Assembly: GCA_017311315.1 (NCBI GenBank)
Contig: CM029654.1
Coordinates: forward strand, 23,829,879-23,893,878
DNA from: Dendrocalamus latiflorus
Lineage: Eukaryota; Streptophyta; Magnoliopsida; Poales; Poaceae
Length of the DNA stretch: 64,000 nt
Reading direction: 5' to 3'
The stretch's first letter is position 1; the number at the start of each line of letters is the position of its first letter. Below, piece by piece: positions 34,049 to 46,147 of this stretch. Position numbers and translations under genes: made by a program. The notes under the pieces are model-generated. The model was given only the letters and a program-made list of their open reading frames with translations. It was not told the origin of the DNA and did not search any database.

Positions 34049-36690
34049 TCTCTACTATTATATAAAGAGGAGTTGGTGGTAGGTCGTCCGTTCTCCTTCG
34101 TCTCTCAGCCACCCATTCTCCTTCGACTCTTCATAGTCGTCCGATCTCACGATCCCACTCCAGCCGCCCATTCTCCTTCGACTCTTCGTAGTCGTCCAAT
34201 CCCACTCCCACTTGCGTAATCTCCTCCGCAACCGCTCCGGATGACCAGAAAACCTCCCCCTCTCTCAGGCACATCTCAACTCCCTATCTCCACCTAGTGC
34301 TGCGCCGCCCCTAGACCTTCCATTCCTCCACTATCGCTGCCTCTGAGTTCATCATCGTCTACCCCCGCCAAATTCGACCCACCGGCAACTGGATCTAGTC
34401 GCCATCCTCTCCTTCTCCACTGGTGCCCTAGCTCCACCTAAGGGCATCATGGCCTTCACTTCCCTCCTCTGTTTCTAATTGGGAGTGTCGATGTGGAGGC
34501 CGAGCGCGTGGCGGAGATGGAGCTCGGGGGTGGCGGTGGATGCAAAAAGTGGACCTCGACTGTTCTACCTACTTTTATGTTCTCCTCTCCGCTGCTACAA
34601 GTCCAACCGATGGAACTGCTCGTGTGTCGCCCGCTTCGTTCCTCCTAAACCGTGTCTGTCTCCACCCCTTCGATCGGCTCCTCCTCGCGTTCTCTCCCTC
34701 TCCTATCTCCCAGGTTGCTGCCAATGCCACCACTGCTCCGCTTACCGTGATGGTACTCTAACAAGATCTTGTGCAAACGCCCATCCTATCACCCGATGTC
34801 CTTCTCTCATTCCCCATCCATGGCGGCTCGCTCGACCGTGCTCCTGTACCATCACCTTATGTCCCCGGTAGTCTGCTGCCACTCTATGAATCTACATGGT
34901 GTGTTCCTGTTCCCCAAATCAATCCCTTAAAAGTTAAAATCTATTCTTGCATGTATGTTTTTTTGAATCCCCGTCTCATAAGCTTGCAACCATCTAGATT
35001 TTGTTGACATGCAGGGCCATTTGGAAAGTTTTGGGATGGAGAAGCACTAGAACAGGGTGAGTTCTTCCTCTTTCTTACCTAAATCAACCTATCAAATTGT
35101 GAAATTTATCCTTGCATGTGTACTTTTCGCATTTCCCATCTCATGACCTTTCCATCCATATGGGATTTATTGGCATGCATTGCCATTGGAGAGTTTTGAG
35201 GTGGAGCAGCAGATCGAGGCTGCTCAGCATTTTCACGTGGCATCGTGATCTCGGCTGGAGGCAGTGGCTTGATGAGGCGGCAATCACCGGCAACCAGCAG
35301 CAAGGTCGCTGATCCTCTTGGTGTACTCCTCATTTTCCCTTCCCTTTCCTCTACACATCCCTCTCTATCTTTACAACCCCGTCGTATTTCCATGCCTCCC
35401 CTCTATTCTTGTTTTTGTTTTTGCTTGGTACGGATTTCTTCAAGATTTTTTGGGCCCACAAATGAATAGGTCAATTCGAGGTGCAACTTTTAAATCTGTT
35501 GTTTCATATTTATGTGACTGTATAGCTTGCCAATTGCTCGATAGAATGCCTCAACCACTCAACCAGGCAGCTTAATAAGGAAATTTGGAAGGGCAAGTGT
35601 TCTTGATGCTTAAACCAACGTGGTATGCCATCTACTGCCACTTCATCTTGTTTCTTTTGCTATGCATAGTTGCACAATACTGTATATTAATTTCCATTTA
35701 TTAATTGCCTTGGTCATGTACATGTTTGCGGGTAGTGTGTGACCATCTATTTCGTTCTAAGCCCTCTTATCAGTTTTGCTGATTTGCTGGATTGTACCAA
35801 TGAACAACTTTGGCAGCTGCTTGATGCTGTCGATTAGCCCCAACGTGCTCCTATGTCTGGTGTCCTCACTGCATCAAATCCGAGAGCAGGTACGCATTCA
35901 CTCTCCACTGTTTGCTATATGTATGTCAGATCATAATTAAGCGAAGTGAGCCACCAATTTGTACTCACAGGTCACAACATGAATTTTAGATACAATGATT
36001 TACCTAGATGAACTGATCCGAAGATTGTGGGGATTTGTGATTTTATGGCAAATTTGTTCTTCATAATCTTCTTAGCATTGCTCATCTGAAGAAGCCTGTT
36101 GTTTAATCTTGATTATCTTTTTCTTTGCAAAGTTTATATTTCATAATTTAGCTATCAAGAAAGAGTGTCGCAGCATGCAGCATGCTATTGTAATCAAACT
36201 AACAGGAACTAAAATAATTGTACAGATCTACATCACAAACCATCTAAATAATCCATAGTCTTCTGTATTTTTTTATTAGGAAAATATTGGGGGACAACTG
36301 CACGATGAACAATAGATTGTGCATTCTCTAATCAAGCTACAGCTATAGATGAAATGCTAATTTAGGGATGCTTGCTCTTTAGCTAGATTTATTTTGAGAA
36401 GCTTGTGACTAATATGGTCTACTTTTAGTGCTACTAGAGTTGCTTTAAGAATAACTGCATTTTCCTAGCCTTTGTGCTTTCCTGCATGTCATCTATGCGT
36501 TGTGCAAAACAAAGCTATTTTGGATAAGGTGAGAAGTAGCATATATGAATGCTAAGCTATGCTTGCATAGATTCTTTCATGTGAAAAATAATTGTGCATG
36601 TTAAGATATGCGTACCATGTTTTTCCTGTTATTTGCTAATGGATGGTTCTGCCATTTTGTGTAAAGAAAAAAACAAGTTGTCATCAAATC

Positions 36691-36905
36691 AGTATCATGC
36701 CTTTGTTAAAGCACATACATTACACTTGAAGTGCTAATTTTTCATTCTTCAAGTCATTGGTGTAAAGATGTCGGTGTTTCCCCATACCTTTTTCATATCA
36801 GTATCATGCCTTTGATGAAGCACATACATTACACTTTAAGTGCTAATATTCCATTCTTCATGTCATTGGTGTAAAGATGTCGGCGTTTCCCCCATGCTTT
36901 TTTTT
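36691..36905. repeat. 109-bp tandem duplication
   Basis: Two copies start AGTATCATGCCTTTG at 36691 and 36800 and run to GTAAAGATGTCGG and a CCCCAT run, with few differences. Confidence 0.9.
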
Positions 36906-37060
36906 AGTTAGGAACCTGCCACAGAGAGAATTGTGCAGTTGGAGGGAGGATTATTGTTATATTGCTAGACTATATGATCACATAATAGTGGTAATTTTTG
37001 TATACTATGTTGTGGTCACCTAAATGAGGGCATGTTTTGTTGTTCCAAAACTTTGGATTT

Positions 37061-37213
37061 ACTAGTTGAATGCCCGTGCGTTGTTACGGATTTTAAAATT
37101 TTATCATAGTACATGTTTTGAAACTAATGGGTGGTAAAATTTTATAGAACATGCATATAAATATGTTCTAAAATTTTTTTAAATCCGTAACAACGCACGG
37201 GCATTCAACTAGT
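37061..37213. repeat. 153-bp inverted-repeat unit with ACTAGT ends
   Basis: Starts ACTAGTTGAATGCCCGTGCG and ends with its inverse complement; the arms are about 33 bp. The arms match grass Helitron 3' termini, so this may be two Helitron ends head to head or a MITE built from them. Confidence 0.75.
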
Positions 37214-37278
37214 CAGAGAAATTGTTAAATTTTTCATAGAACTCATATGTTCTAAATAACCCCTATATCCGTATTAGG

Positions 37279-38150
37279 TTCCAAAGAGATTGCTAGGCTG
37301 GCGGGAGAACTCCTTGCAAGTTAAGGCGGGGTTCTTGACTTCGGCTTGGGCGGGAGGAAACAGACTGTGTGATATTGTTCCTACTATTTTCAGGATCTCT
37401 AGGAGAAAGAACCGCACCATACGAGCTGCGCTAGCAGGGAGCACATGGCTACACGACTCGATTGGGCAGCTGACATTACTCCTCAACGCATAAACGAGCT
37501 GATTGTTATTTGGGGCCACATATCTGTCATTAACCTGCACAAAGGTTTGGAAGACACAGTAACTTGGAAGCTTACCCCTAATGGAATATACACTATGGCC
37601 TCAGCTTACAAGGCATTGTTTCTAGGAGTGGTAAAAAGCACTATGAGCTATCTAGTTTGGAAAACTTGGGCATCCCAGAAATGCAAAATTTTCGCCTGGC
37701 TCGCCATTCAGAATAGGCTGTGGATGGCAGATCGATTGGCCAGGCTAGGGTGGCCGAATCTATAACTGCTGGAGTCGGCCATCCACTTATTGACAGAGTG
37801 CCACTACACGAGGACGATATGGAGTTTAGTTGCGCAGTTGATCGCTTGCGATTCCATCAATCCGATTACCTAGCACACCTTCTCCTCGGTTCGCGACTAG
37901 TGGGAATCACTCATATTCGCGCCTGGAGCACTACAAAAAGTAATTGCCACACTGCTAATACTTGTCACTTGGCAGATATGAAAGGAGCGAAATGCCCGAA
38001 TTTTCCATTCCATGCCGTCTTCAATGGGCCGCTTGATCACGGGCATTAAGGATGAGGCTGGGGCTAGGTCTTTGATTAACCAATGCAGCTCCATAGGCAT
38101 CAAGAGATTCCAAAGAGATGAATGGATTAAGAAACTATCAAGAGGATAAA
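37279..38150 (+). pseudogene. LINE reverse transcriptase C-terminal fragment (zf-RVT region)
   Basis: The frames read SAWAGGNRLCDIVPTIF and ISRRKNRTIRAAL, then after a shift near 37447 DTVTWKLTPNGIYTMASAYK, VWKTWASQKCKIFAWLA and QNRLWMADRLARLGWPN. This is the C-terminal region of plant L1-type LINE polyproteins (zf-RVT). Beyond 37765 the homology continues in shifting frames to a KERNA-like word and a KDEAGA-like tail. It is 5'-truncated, with at least two frameshifts and a stop, and is not functional. Confidence 0.75.
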
Positions 38151-38773
38151 TTCAAATTTCCGAGTCCAAATTCTATTCTGGGGGGTGGGGGTGGGTATAG
38201 AAAAGCTGGCTGTACTTGCAAAATAAATAATAAACATCAAGATGCGTACAATATCCAGGGCACATGCGAACATGCGCGCATGTGCACTCAAAAGTTCAGG
38301 TACGGTACCTTGTACTGCACTCTAATTAATTACTCCGCCGAGGAGAGTTCTCAATCTGGTGGTTTCCATCTGTCACTCTCCCCAGCTGGCAAACAATAAG
38401 ATCAGTGTCAGATTACATGAACAGATAGAATCCTTTTAAAAATCTTGATCCTTAAAAAAAAAGAACAAATACAGGTTAAGGCTGTTTTTCGCCATGTGGT
38501 TAAGACTTTCGTAAATCTCACTGACAAGGGGTCCCTTTTGAATTCTAACCCGCATAGTCGACGCCGCCCATCAGTTAGCGTTTCAAAATTTGTCCAAAAG
38601 TTTTTGCTCATGGGCATGACAGGACTTGCCAATTGCCACGCTAGCCCATAAATTTAGTTCCACTTAGGGATGGGTTAAGGTTCTTCTTGGGATGTAACTA
38701 GCTAACAGTGGGGTACAAGGTAGACATGACCCCACTGTCCCAATGATCTACAAGGAAGGGCCCACACAACAAA

Positions 38774-39015
38774 GGTCCTATTCTTTTCAGCTTCTAAAAG
38801 CTGCTTTTCGACTTTTCTACAGTAACTAACTTTTAAACAGAGTATTTTTTCAAGATAGGATCTACTAGGTAATTGTAGTACATATTTTACTGACTTCATT
38901 TATATCAGCAAAAATCGTATATGAGTTTATGTTACTCTGTAATCTCTTGTACAAACAGCCCAAAAACCACAAGCCACAACCAAAAGCCACAAGCCGCAGC
39001 CAAAAGAACAGACCC
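38774..39015. mobile_element. MITE, family X copy 1
   Basis: Left end GGTCCTATTCTTTT and right end AAAAGAACAGACCC are imperfect inverted repeats. The interior has CAGCTTCTAAAAGCTGC and repeated AAGCCACAA words. A related copy lies at 56861-57101. The superfamily is unresolved because no clean TSD is seen. Confidence 0.6.
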
Positions 39016-39989
39016 AAAATTTTACAGCTGAGGAACCCATTGATCAATCAATTGCTAACTTCAGAGGTTGTACAACCCTACAGAACATCCAGAGAACACG
39101 GCTTTTCCCAGCCAGATGTTCCACAAAGCATGACAGACGGGTAGGTGGAGGCTCTATGATACATCAGTTTCTCCTGGCTTCATCGTAGTCAAATTGAGGA
39201 GGAAAAAAGACACCTGAGTTTAATAGTGCAGGTCAACCACCTCAAAAAAAAATCCTGCCTAAAAAAAATAGTACAGGTCAATTGCACCGCTCTTCTCCAG
39301 TAACTGAGCTACGGATTGGAACGCAGGAATTGCGTAGTAATTTTGTGGGGGAAATCACTCCTACTGGATGTTTCCTTTCCTATGAATTGCTGTCGAAATC
39401 TTGTATTCCAAATGTACCCTTCATATTGTCACATAACACCTAGCTTAATGATTCTGGTACATCTCAGTTAATGAGTTTGTTTCATGAAGGGTTTCCTCAA
39501 CCATGTTGGGTAAATGCCCAATCAAAGGGCACAGACAACAAAACTGGAACGAGAAATAGAATAATTACAAACAGAACAAAGAATCTATTGGAGATTAGAC
39601 GTGTGGTATATATTGGGAATGGACCTGCACCTGATATGATGTAGGTACTAAGTACGCCTACATGGCTGCACTTGAGACATTCTCCTCTTAACATAGCTCA
39701 CTCCTTACAAAACCTGAAGTCGAACATCTCTCGGTGCTCTTAACTGAAGGATGGTGAGGGAAGATCCATAATTTTATTATGATGAATCATTATTATTTTG
39801 AAGGAATAAAAATTTAAAATTTGCAGATTTTTCTCGACAACTTACAAAAATAGATAATTTTGAGAATTTTGAGTCATAATGATTTGGTGACCTAGGTCAG
39901 TGGTTATAGCTTGCATGAGACATGTCATTGCTAATATGAATTAAGTTGTGAAAAACTTATGCCCGAAAATAATTTCTTTGTCTTTGGGT
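39016..39989. other. Intergenic DNA, nothing recognised
   Basis: AT-rich sequence with no coding or repeat structure I can support. Confidence 0.4.
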
Positions 39990-41583
39990 ATGCAGGGTCG
40001 CTTGGAGTCACCCATGGTTAACGGTGAGGATCGAGGCTATACTCATGGAGAAGCCAAGGCTCAGAACAATCAAGGATGCCAAGTGAAACGGTGAGCTCAA
40101 GCATGGCATAAGAAAGGTGAAAAATAGTAAAAGCAAGTTCGAACGGCGGAATTATACCATGTGGCTTGGTCGGTTCAAGTGAGGCGTGGTCCATTGGAAC
40201 CGGAATAGGAGAAATTTGTCGACGGGTGGCTAGTCAATTGTGTACTTACATGTGGCAAATATAACGATTACTTGCAATGGAAGATGAAGACTGAATCAAG
40301 AAAGGTTATTTTGGTAGTTTGACCAAAATATCAAAAACTACCTTGGAAGAAAACCACGGCGCATAGGAAGGCGGTTTAGGTTATGGAGAAGTTGGTTTGA
40401 TCAAGTTGGATAAAAGTAAAGGACTTAGCGGATTTAGACTTATACGCTTTGAAAAAGCGTGTATAAGTGCGATGTGTGAATTAAAACCCATATGTGTGGA
40501 GTTAACGGGTTTTTTCACTGTGCTACGTAGATAATATCTATTAGAGTTAGATGTAGCTAGTTAGCCTATCTATTTAAAAGGGTTGGGATGGAGTAACCAT
40601 TTAACCTCTCTCTCTTGTGTACTCTCTTGTTTTACGGTTAAGATTTAAGAGTTGAGTGCTTGTGATGCGCTCTCTGTCCTCCAAGGTGGAATGACTATAA
40701 AACTTACCTACTTAAGTGGCAATATATCAATCTTTGATCATCTCCATAGCTATCTCTTATTTTGATTGATTTGCTTTTGATTTAGTTGGTTTTGATCTCT
40801 TGTCTTCCCTTTTCTTGATCTTGCTATGCCAGGGACGTGTAAGAGATAGAGATAATCTTAGAAAATCAATCTTCACCCATCTAGACACTTTGGTAGCAAG
40901 TTCATCAAGAAACTCGGTTTTTGCACGTTTTTGATCCTTCAAGTGATTTCTTGATCTAATGGTATTTGCTTGATTTCTTCAGTGTTCTAACTTGCTGTAA
41001 CATGTGGGAATATATCTAGAATCATTTTGGCCATCATCCAACCCACGAGCAAGTCGTATTCACCGTTTTAAATTTTTGGTGCAATCTGTCTTCAAACAGA
41101 AAAGATCAGAACTTTGGCAACAATTTTCTTAATTGTTGGTTGGAATATGTTTCTGACATCCTATGGAATGTGTGTAGAAAATTTCAAATAATTTAGAGTT
41201 TTGATTTGAAAGTTATCTCAAATTTAGGTTTTGGACCTGTTTTGGTGCAAAAGAGTTTCACAAACCAAAATATCTCAAATCTCTTAAGTTCTTTCAAAAT
41301 TTTTTTATTAGGATAGATTCTTAATGTCTTGAACTAATTGTGCTTCAAGTTTTAAGTCTTTCGGGTTGATGGATCAAAAGTTACATAATTTTTCGGATTT
41401 GAAATAGTGCTGAAATCACTATTCATGGACTGAAAATTTCAATAGCTCCGAGAATTTTTAGATTTTTGACTTCTTGATCTTCATAGCTTCTCATAACTAT
41501 TAGAGTAAATATTAAACAAATACTTAAGAGAAATTTTAAGGCACCATTGACCCCCGCTGTTGCTATATCAATCATACACTAAT
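39990..41583 (+). mobile_element. Decayed copia-type LTR
   Basis: A TATA-like TATTTAAAAGG near 40571 is followed by a CTCTCTCTTGTGTAC leader. Blocks are shared in order with 11411-13657, including CTTCTCATAACTATTAGAG near 41489. The sequence before 41583 resembles the usual CACCCCCCT-type LTR tail. A TRIM element has inserted at its end. The left boundary is uncertain and no coding domain follows. Confidence 0.5.
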
Positions 41584-41699
41584 TGTTGGAATAGTCCCAA
41601 ATTAGTTATGAAATGGCAAGAGACCTAATTTAAAAGTAAGGATGTCCCTCACCTCATTGGCTAGCTTTTGAGGTGAGAAGGCAGTTATGATCCTACAAG

Positions 41700-41713
41700 T
41701 GGTATTAGAACCC
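41700..41713 (+). other. Primer-binding site of the TRIM element
   Basis: TGGTATTAGAACCC differs from the copia-type TGGTATCAGAGCC by two transitions. Confidence 0.75.
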
Positions 41714-41749
41714 GGTTCTAACATCTCTGGCCTAATGGACACTAACGTA

Positions 41750-41840
41750 TGAACGCTTGATGGACTGTGACCCTGAGGGACCGTCGGTATACGATGAAGG
41801 AACCTTGAGGGACCGTCGGTGTACGATGAGTCGATGAATA
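41750..41840. repeat. Short tandem repeat inside the TRIM
   Basis: Two copies of TGAGGGACCGTCGGT(A/G)TACGATGA, with a slight change in the leader, within the 186-bp internal domain. Confidence 0.85.
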
Positions 41841-42399
41841 TGCGCTGAACGGCTGAGGGACACCAATATGTGAAGGGAAAAATTGTTAGAATAATCTCAT
41901 ATTGGTTGTGAAAAAATAAGAGACCTAACTTAAAAATAGTATAGTCGCTTATCTTATTGGTTAGCTTTTAAAATAAGGCCTTACGATTCTACATCAACAG
42001 CAGGAATACATTGTCTATCTGTGATCTGTTGCAGTTTGAAGTGCCTACGGCCTTCCCCATGACTCCACCAGACATATAGATTCATGTACTTCTCTGCACT
42101 GAATCAGTTGTTGACGTTGCTGTAACTTGGGGTCGTATCATCTGGTGTCAAGTACAGCAATACTGGAACGGATTCTCCTACAAACATCATTTCATTGAGC
42201 TCAATATGCAGTAAAGAGCATCATTTGAATAAACAATCAGTCTTAAGGGCAATAAAAGAGCAGAAGCGCAACTATCAGAGAGATTCGTTAAAGCATAGGT
42301 GCCAGATAAAAACTTGATCCGAACATGGAGCATCACCAATAAGCATGTTGCATACACCCATAGCGTGTAGGGGGCAATGAAATTTCTGTTCACTCACGT

Positions 42400-42770
42400 G
42401 CACGTGGAGAGCGCTATAAACAAGCGAGTAAGCTTGATAACAGTCAAATAATTTAATATGTATTAATTTTCAATAATAAAAAAGCTCGAGCTCGATCTTA
42501 GCTCGAGTAAACTCGATAACAGTTAAAACAATTTGACATACACTAATTTTCAATAGCAAGAAAAGTTTGAACTCATCTCGAGTAAACTTAGTAAGAGTTA
42601 ACATGCATCGATATTCAAACCCGAATCAAACCCTAATGAGTTATTCGAGCTTGGCTTGTTGAACCTCGCAAGAGCTCATTTAGAGTTTGAGCTGAGTTCG
42701 AATCAAGCCTAAAGTAAGCCAAACTTAAGCAGTTCACGAGCCTTGAGCTTTTTCTACAACCCTACACATG
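42400..42770. repeat. AGCTCG-rich interspersed repeat, copy B
   Basis: Same block order as 2575-2995: AAGCTCGAGCTCGA words, AATTTTCAATAATAAAAAAGCTC, CTCGAGTAAACT and a TTATTCGAGCTTGGCT block. It is diverged from copy A and non-coding. Confidence 0.6.
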
Positions 42771-45314
42771 GATGTTTAAGTCTAAAGTCTAAACTATCAC
42801 CTACAAGGAAACATTATAAAAATAACAAGATCAAACTAGTAGAACTGTAGAAGAGTGCCCTTATAAGTTTACGAACAGTAACTAAGTTCATTCAAACAGC
42901 TCAAATACTAGGCCATAATGCCAACAGCAACATGCAACTAGAGCAGGGTTCATGTGAAATAACAATCCCTGTCAGATCGTAACTTGGACAACTCCAAATT
43001 TGTCTGTAACCAGTGAGTCTTTATGAATCCCACATGGCATTCGATGTCGACGCAAAAAGTGCGCGTGGCTGGGTATAAACCTTGAACCCCACAAATGTAT
43101 GAAGAAAAGATCTAATTTACGCATATGCTATGGGCTCCCCTAATGATGAGAGTCCCAACCCATTGCTAGTCCTCCCAGTCAATAACATGGGACCGAATTA
43201 TGTGTGCTTTCCAAGCAATAAGGCAAGCCTTTAGTAGCGCTGGCATATACGATGCAGCTCATTATGCGGATTGCTTGGACCATGGACCACCTACTTAAGC
43301 GTTGTTCACATGGTAGTAGAGAAGAAATCGCTACAGTACTGCTCAATGATTAGAAAGGCACTAGGTTTGGTCAATTGTCAGCCTTTCTATTCCACATAGG
43401 GTTGGCAAGCACAATAGTCAACAGTTTGTTCTTGTATTTGCTTGAGGTTTTCAACCACATGCCCTCCAAAGGTACAGTACTACAATATAATTATGAAACA
43501 GGTACTCAGAGCTAGTGGAACCAACCCCAGGATGGATCACCATCACATAAGAGAAACAAAGTTAATACCTGAGAAAATTCAGACGGGACGAAAACTGAAA
43601 TCTCTAAGATGCATCTGGAAGGGGCATTATCCATTATCTCAAATTATGCAAGTGTCTTACGTTTTAAAAGCTTCATGCTATTAATTCTTGACTGACAAAT
43701 CCCAGGTTACATAATTTTATCTTCATTCCATGTAAAAGAATCTTTCCCCTACAATCACATTCTTGAGATGGCAGATGGCACCACAATGGTAAGCAGACTC
43801 TGGAATTGCAAAATTGAGCAATGTATCAGAACACAGGTTGATTCCAACCTCCATCTGAAATGGACCGATCAATAAAAGTAATGAGATAATAAGCTCCTGT
43901 ATACCTTTTTACTGTAAGAAAGTTTTTTACTTCCACTGTAAATAAGAAAAGGTCTTACCAGTAGAAAAACAAAAACAGATATGCTACAAGTCCTGAAATC
44001 TGTCAAGAATACATTTATCTTAGTTTAGCGGGAGTTCAGAACTTTATAGATCCAACCTTCAGTAGTTACATAGAAGCATAACAAGTATTTTAAGTTAATT
44101 TCTATGTGCTTTGACTTGAAAAATGTAGCAACTGATTTGATCATCTTTACAGCTTCACTAGCTGATCCTGTATGTTCCTATTAATTTTTTAGAATATTCC
44201 ATTTTATACTGTAATTTTGTGACTGTTGAAACAATGCATTGAATAATTGCTACACCATCTTAAAACAAGTAAATCATAAAACTTCCTGAAGCCATCGTTC
44301 CAAAAGCTTGCACACTAAAACAACATGGCAAAACAGATGATGAGATTAGCAAAATGTTTATTAAGGTTCCGTACTGCATAAGTTGCAACAGCCAAAACAC
44401 TGCCACGTTTATTAAATAGTAATCCTATTAAGTTAAAAACATCAACATCAGAAGGGAATGTCCAATTGAAAAAGTTCAGACTTATGTGTTGTAGGGAGGG
44501 CCTGTGTATTCCCGAAAATTTTGTTACCCCAGGTCCACTGTCGTTGGAATGATGAGGGATGGACTACAATTGTACTCTGTTCTGTTTTCAGCTTCATGGA
44601 AACGGGGGATAAAACCTTGTTAAAAAAATGTGTCCTAGAGAGGACAAGGATGCGCCACTTGCTTTAACCTCATTTATCATTTATGAGCTTCTCCTAGTAA
44701 TAAATTGGATCATCTCATCTAAAGTATGTCCAGTTCAGGCTCAGCTTTCCATTCAAGTACAATAATAGAAGGGCTAATTGAACTTCACTGCAAGGATACA
44801 TTCATTTACTAAAATGGGATGTTGAGAGAAAAAATGTTGGTTAACGAAACTTCAGGTACTGATTCTGTATATATAATTCAAAAATACTCAGAGCATCTGA
44901 TTACACAACATCTGACATGTATTACCTTCAAGTCATTGAAGTACACTTCAGAAAGAGATATAAGAACAAAAGACATGTATCACAGAATAATCGATCTGCC
45001 TACAATCTGCTGAGATTATGTGGATTGCTAAGTTCAGATTATGTGGGCTTCATGTAGGTGTATCAAAGGTATGCAGTCTTTCATCGATGCAATCTGATGA
45101 CATGAGTTAGATACATAAACATCCTGACATTCCACAATGTTGCGAATCTACTTGCAAGAATATCATGCATTTAATTTAGCCTTCAAAGATTATTAATAAA
45201 GCCCGTTATCTGGATCATCATGGATGCAATTTTTGTTATGAACTTACGATATGCATCCAAAATATGTACATTTTAAAGGACCTCATGGTCACAAAGCATA
45301 TGCATAAAAAAAAA
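42771..45314. other. Intergenic DNA, nothing recognised
   Basis: AT-rich sequence with only short frames (for example 43442-43684 and 44819-45013) that carry no domain or splice context. Confidence 0.4.
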
Positions 45315-45602
45315 TGTTATGATCCTTCGAATATTGGTGGAGGGTGAGTTGGAGCTAGGGGATAGATTTCTGGAGGGACAGAAGAAGATTTTAAGAGAGG
45401 GGGGAGGGGTCTTTTGTTCATTATTGTGTGATCTGAATTACACACCACCTCTCTTATATAGATGATAGCCCTAGCTATTCAATATAGAGATGAGACAGAA
45501 TCTAACCAAACACTTATCTATAATAAACCAACTTATCCCTAAGATTACAGACCAGCTCTTATTTATCTCTAAGGCAAGTCTTATCTGGTGCGGCATGCCA
45601 CA
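45315..45602 (-). mobile_element. Orphan copia 3' LTR, 288 bp
   Basis: Read on the minus strand it begins TGTGGCATGCC, has TCTATATAAGAGAGG (TATA) and ends GGATCATAACA. Just upstream on that strand lies AAGGGGGACGGTAC, a plausible polypurine tract, so this is a 3' LTR whose internal region and partner LTR are gone. Non-coding. Confidence 0.5.
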
Positions 45603-46147
45603 GTACCGTCCCCCTTGGTGATGCACATCACAAACAAGCATCAGACTAATGGTTTTGACTCACATGAGTATATAGAGATCTGCATGTCATCAACAAAAAT
45701 GTAACAATGTCCTTATTATAGAAAGTTAATAGATGTACATCATGTACTGATGGTTTCCATCTCATACCAGACAAAACCCTACATACTAGACAAGAGTCTT
45801 ATGAGAACTTCTTGCAGAACTGAGAAGCTTCACTGACATATTTAGTGCTTGTCATTAGACGGTAACTCAAATAATATCTTGTTATGTAATGCCTGAGCAG
45901 ACAGCAAGGGATGGATGTACTCAGGTTGGTATTTTGAGATAGACCCAGCCCAGAGAACAAGCTAAAATGTTAACTCCAGCAGGTCCTAATGCAAATAATA
46001 ATAATTAACTAGAAATGGCTTTTATTAAACAATATACAGACGTGCAAAAGATATGCTTACCTCAGCCAAACTTTTTCCATTGTATAATACTATAGATGTA
46101 CAGCATTTCATGAGAAGAAAACTCAAGTGGATACTTCTCCCATCACT
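45603..46147. other. Intergenic DNA next to the orphan LTR
   Basis: The first bases include the polypurine-like tract. The rest shows no motif I recognise. Confidence 0.3.

Larger units (their letters stand above)
34049..37213 (+). mobile_element. Helitron-like segment
   Basis: The 5' side begins TCTCTACTATTATATAAAGAGG after an A, like grass Helitron 5' ends. The 3' side ends CGCACGGGCATTCAACTAGT, matching the CTAGT terminus class. Between them is gene-like but broken GC-rich sequence (about 34080-35580) with no Rep/helicase. The base after the 3' end is C, not T, and the last 153 bp form an inverted repeat, so the exact boundary is uncertain. Confidence 0.4.
41584..41993 (+). mobile_element. 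TRIM/SMART miniature LTR retrotransposon, 410 bp
   Basis: The 5' LTR is 41584-41697 (TGTTGGAATAGTCCC to GATCCTACA) and the 3' LTR is 41884-41993 (TGTTAGAATAATCTC to GATTCTACA), 114 and 110 bp, clearly homologous but diverged. A tRNA-Met-type primer-binding site lies two bases inside the 5' LTR, and a GAAGGGAAAAA polypurine tract abuts the 3' LTR. The internal region of 186 bp has no coding capacity. No matching TSD was seen. Confidence 0.88.

Noticed and set aside
37057..37216. Simple TIR MITE interpretation of the ACTAGT inverted repeat
   Set aside because: Not excluded, but the arm sequence matches Helitron termini better and no TSD was found, so it is listed as an inverted repeat only.
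42035..42082. Splice-like CAG followed by QFEVPTAFPMTPPDI, reminiscent of UFC1
   Set aside because: Only about 15 residues, then a stop; no further UFC1 motif nearby. Too little to call a fragment.
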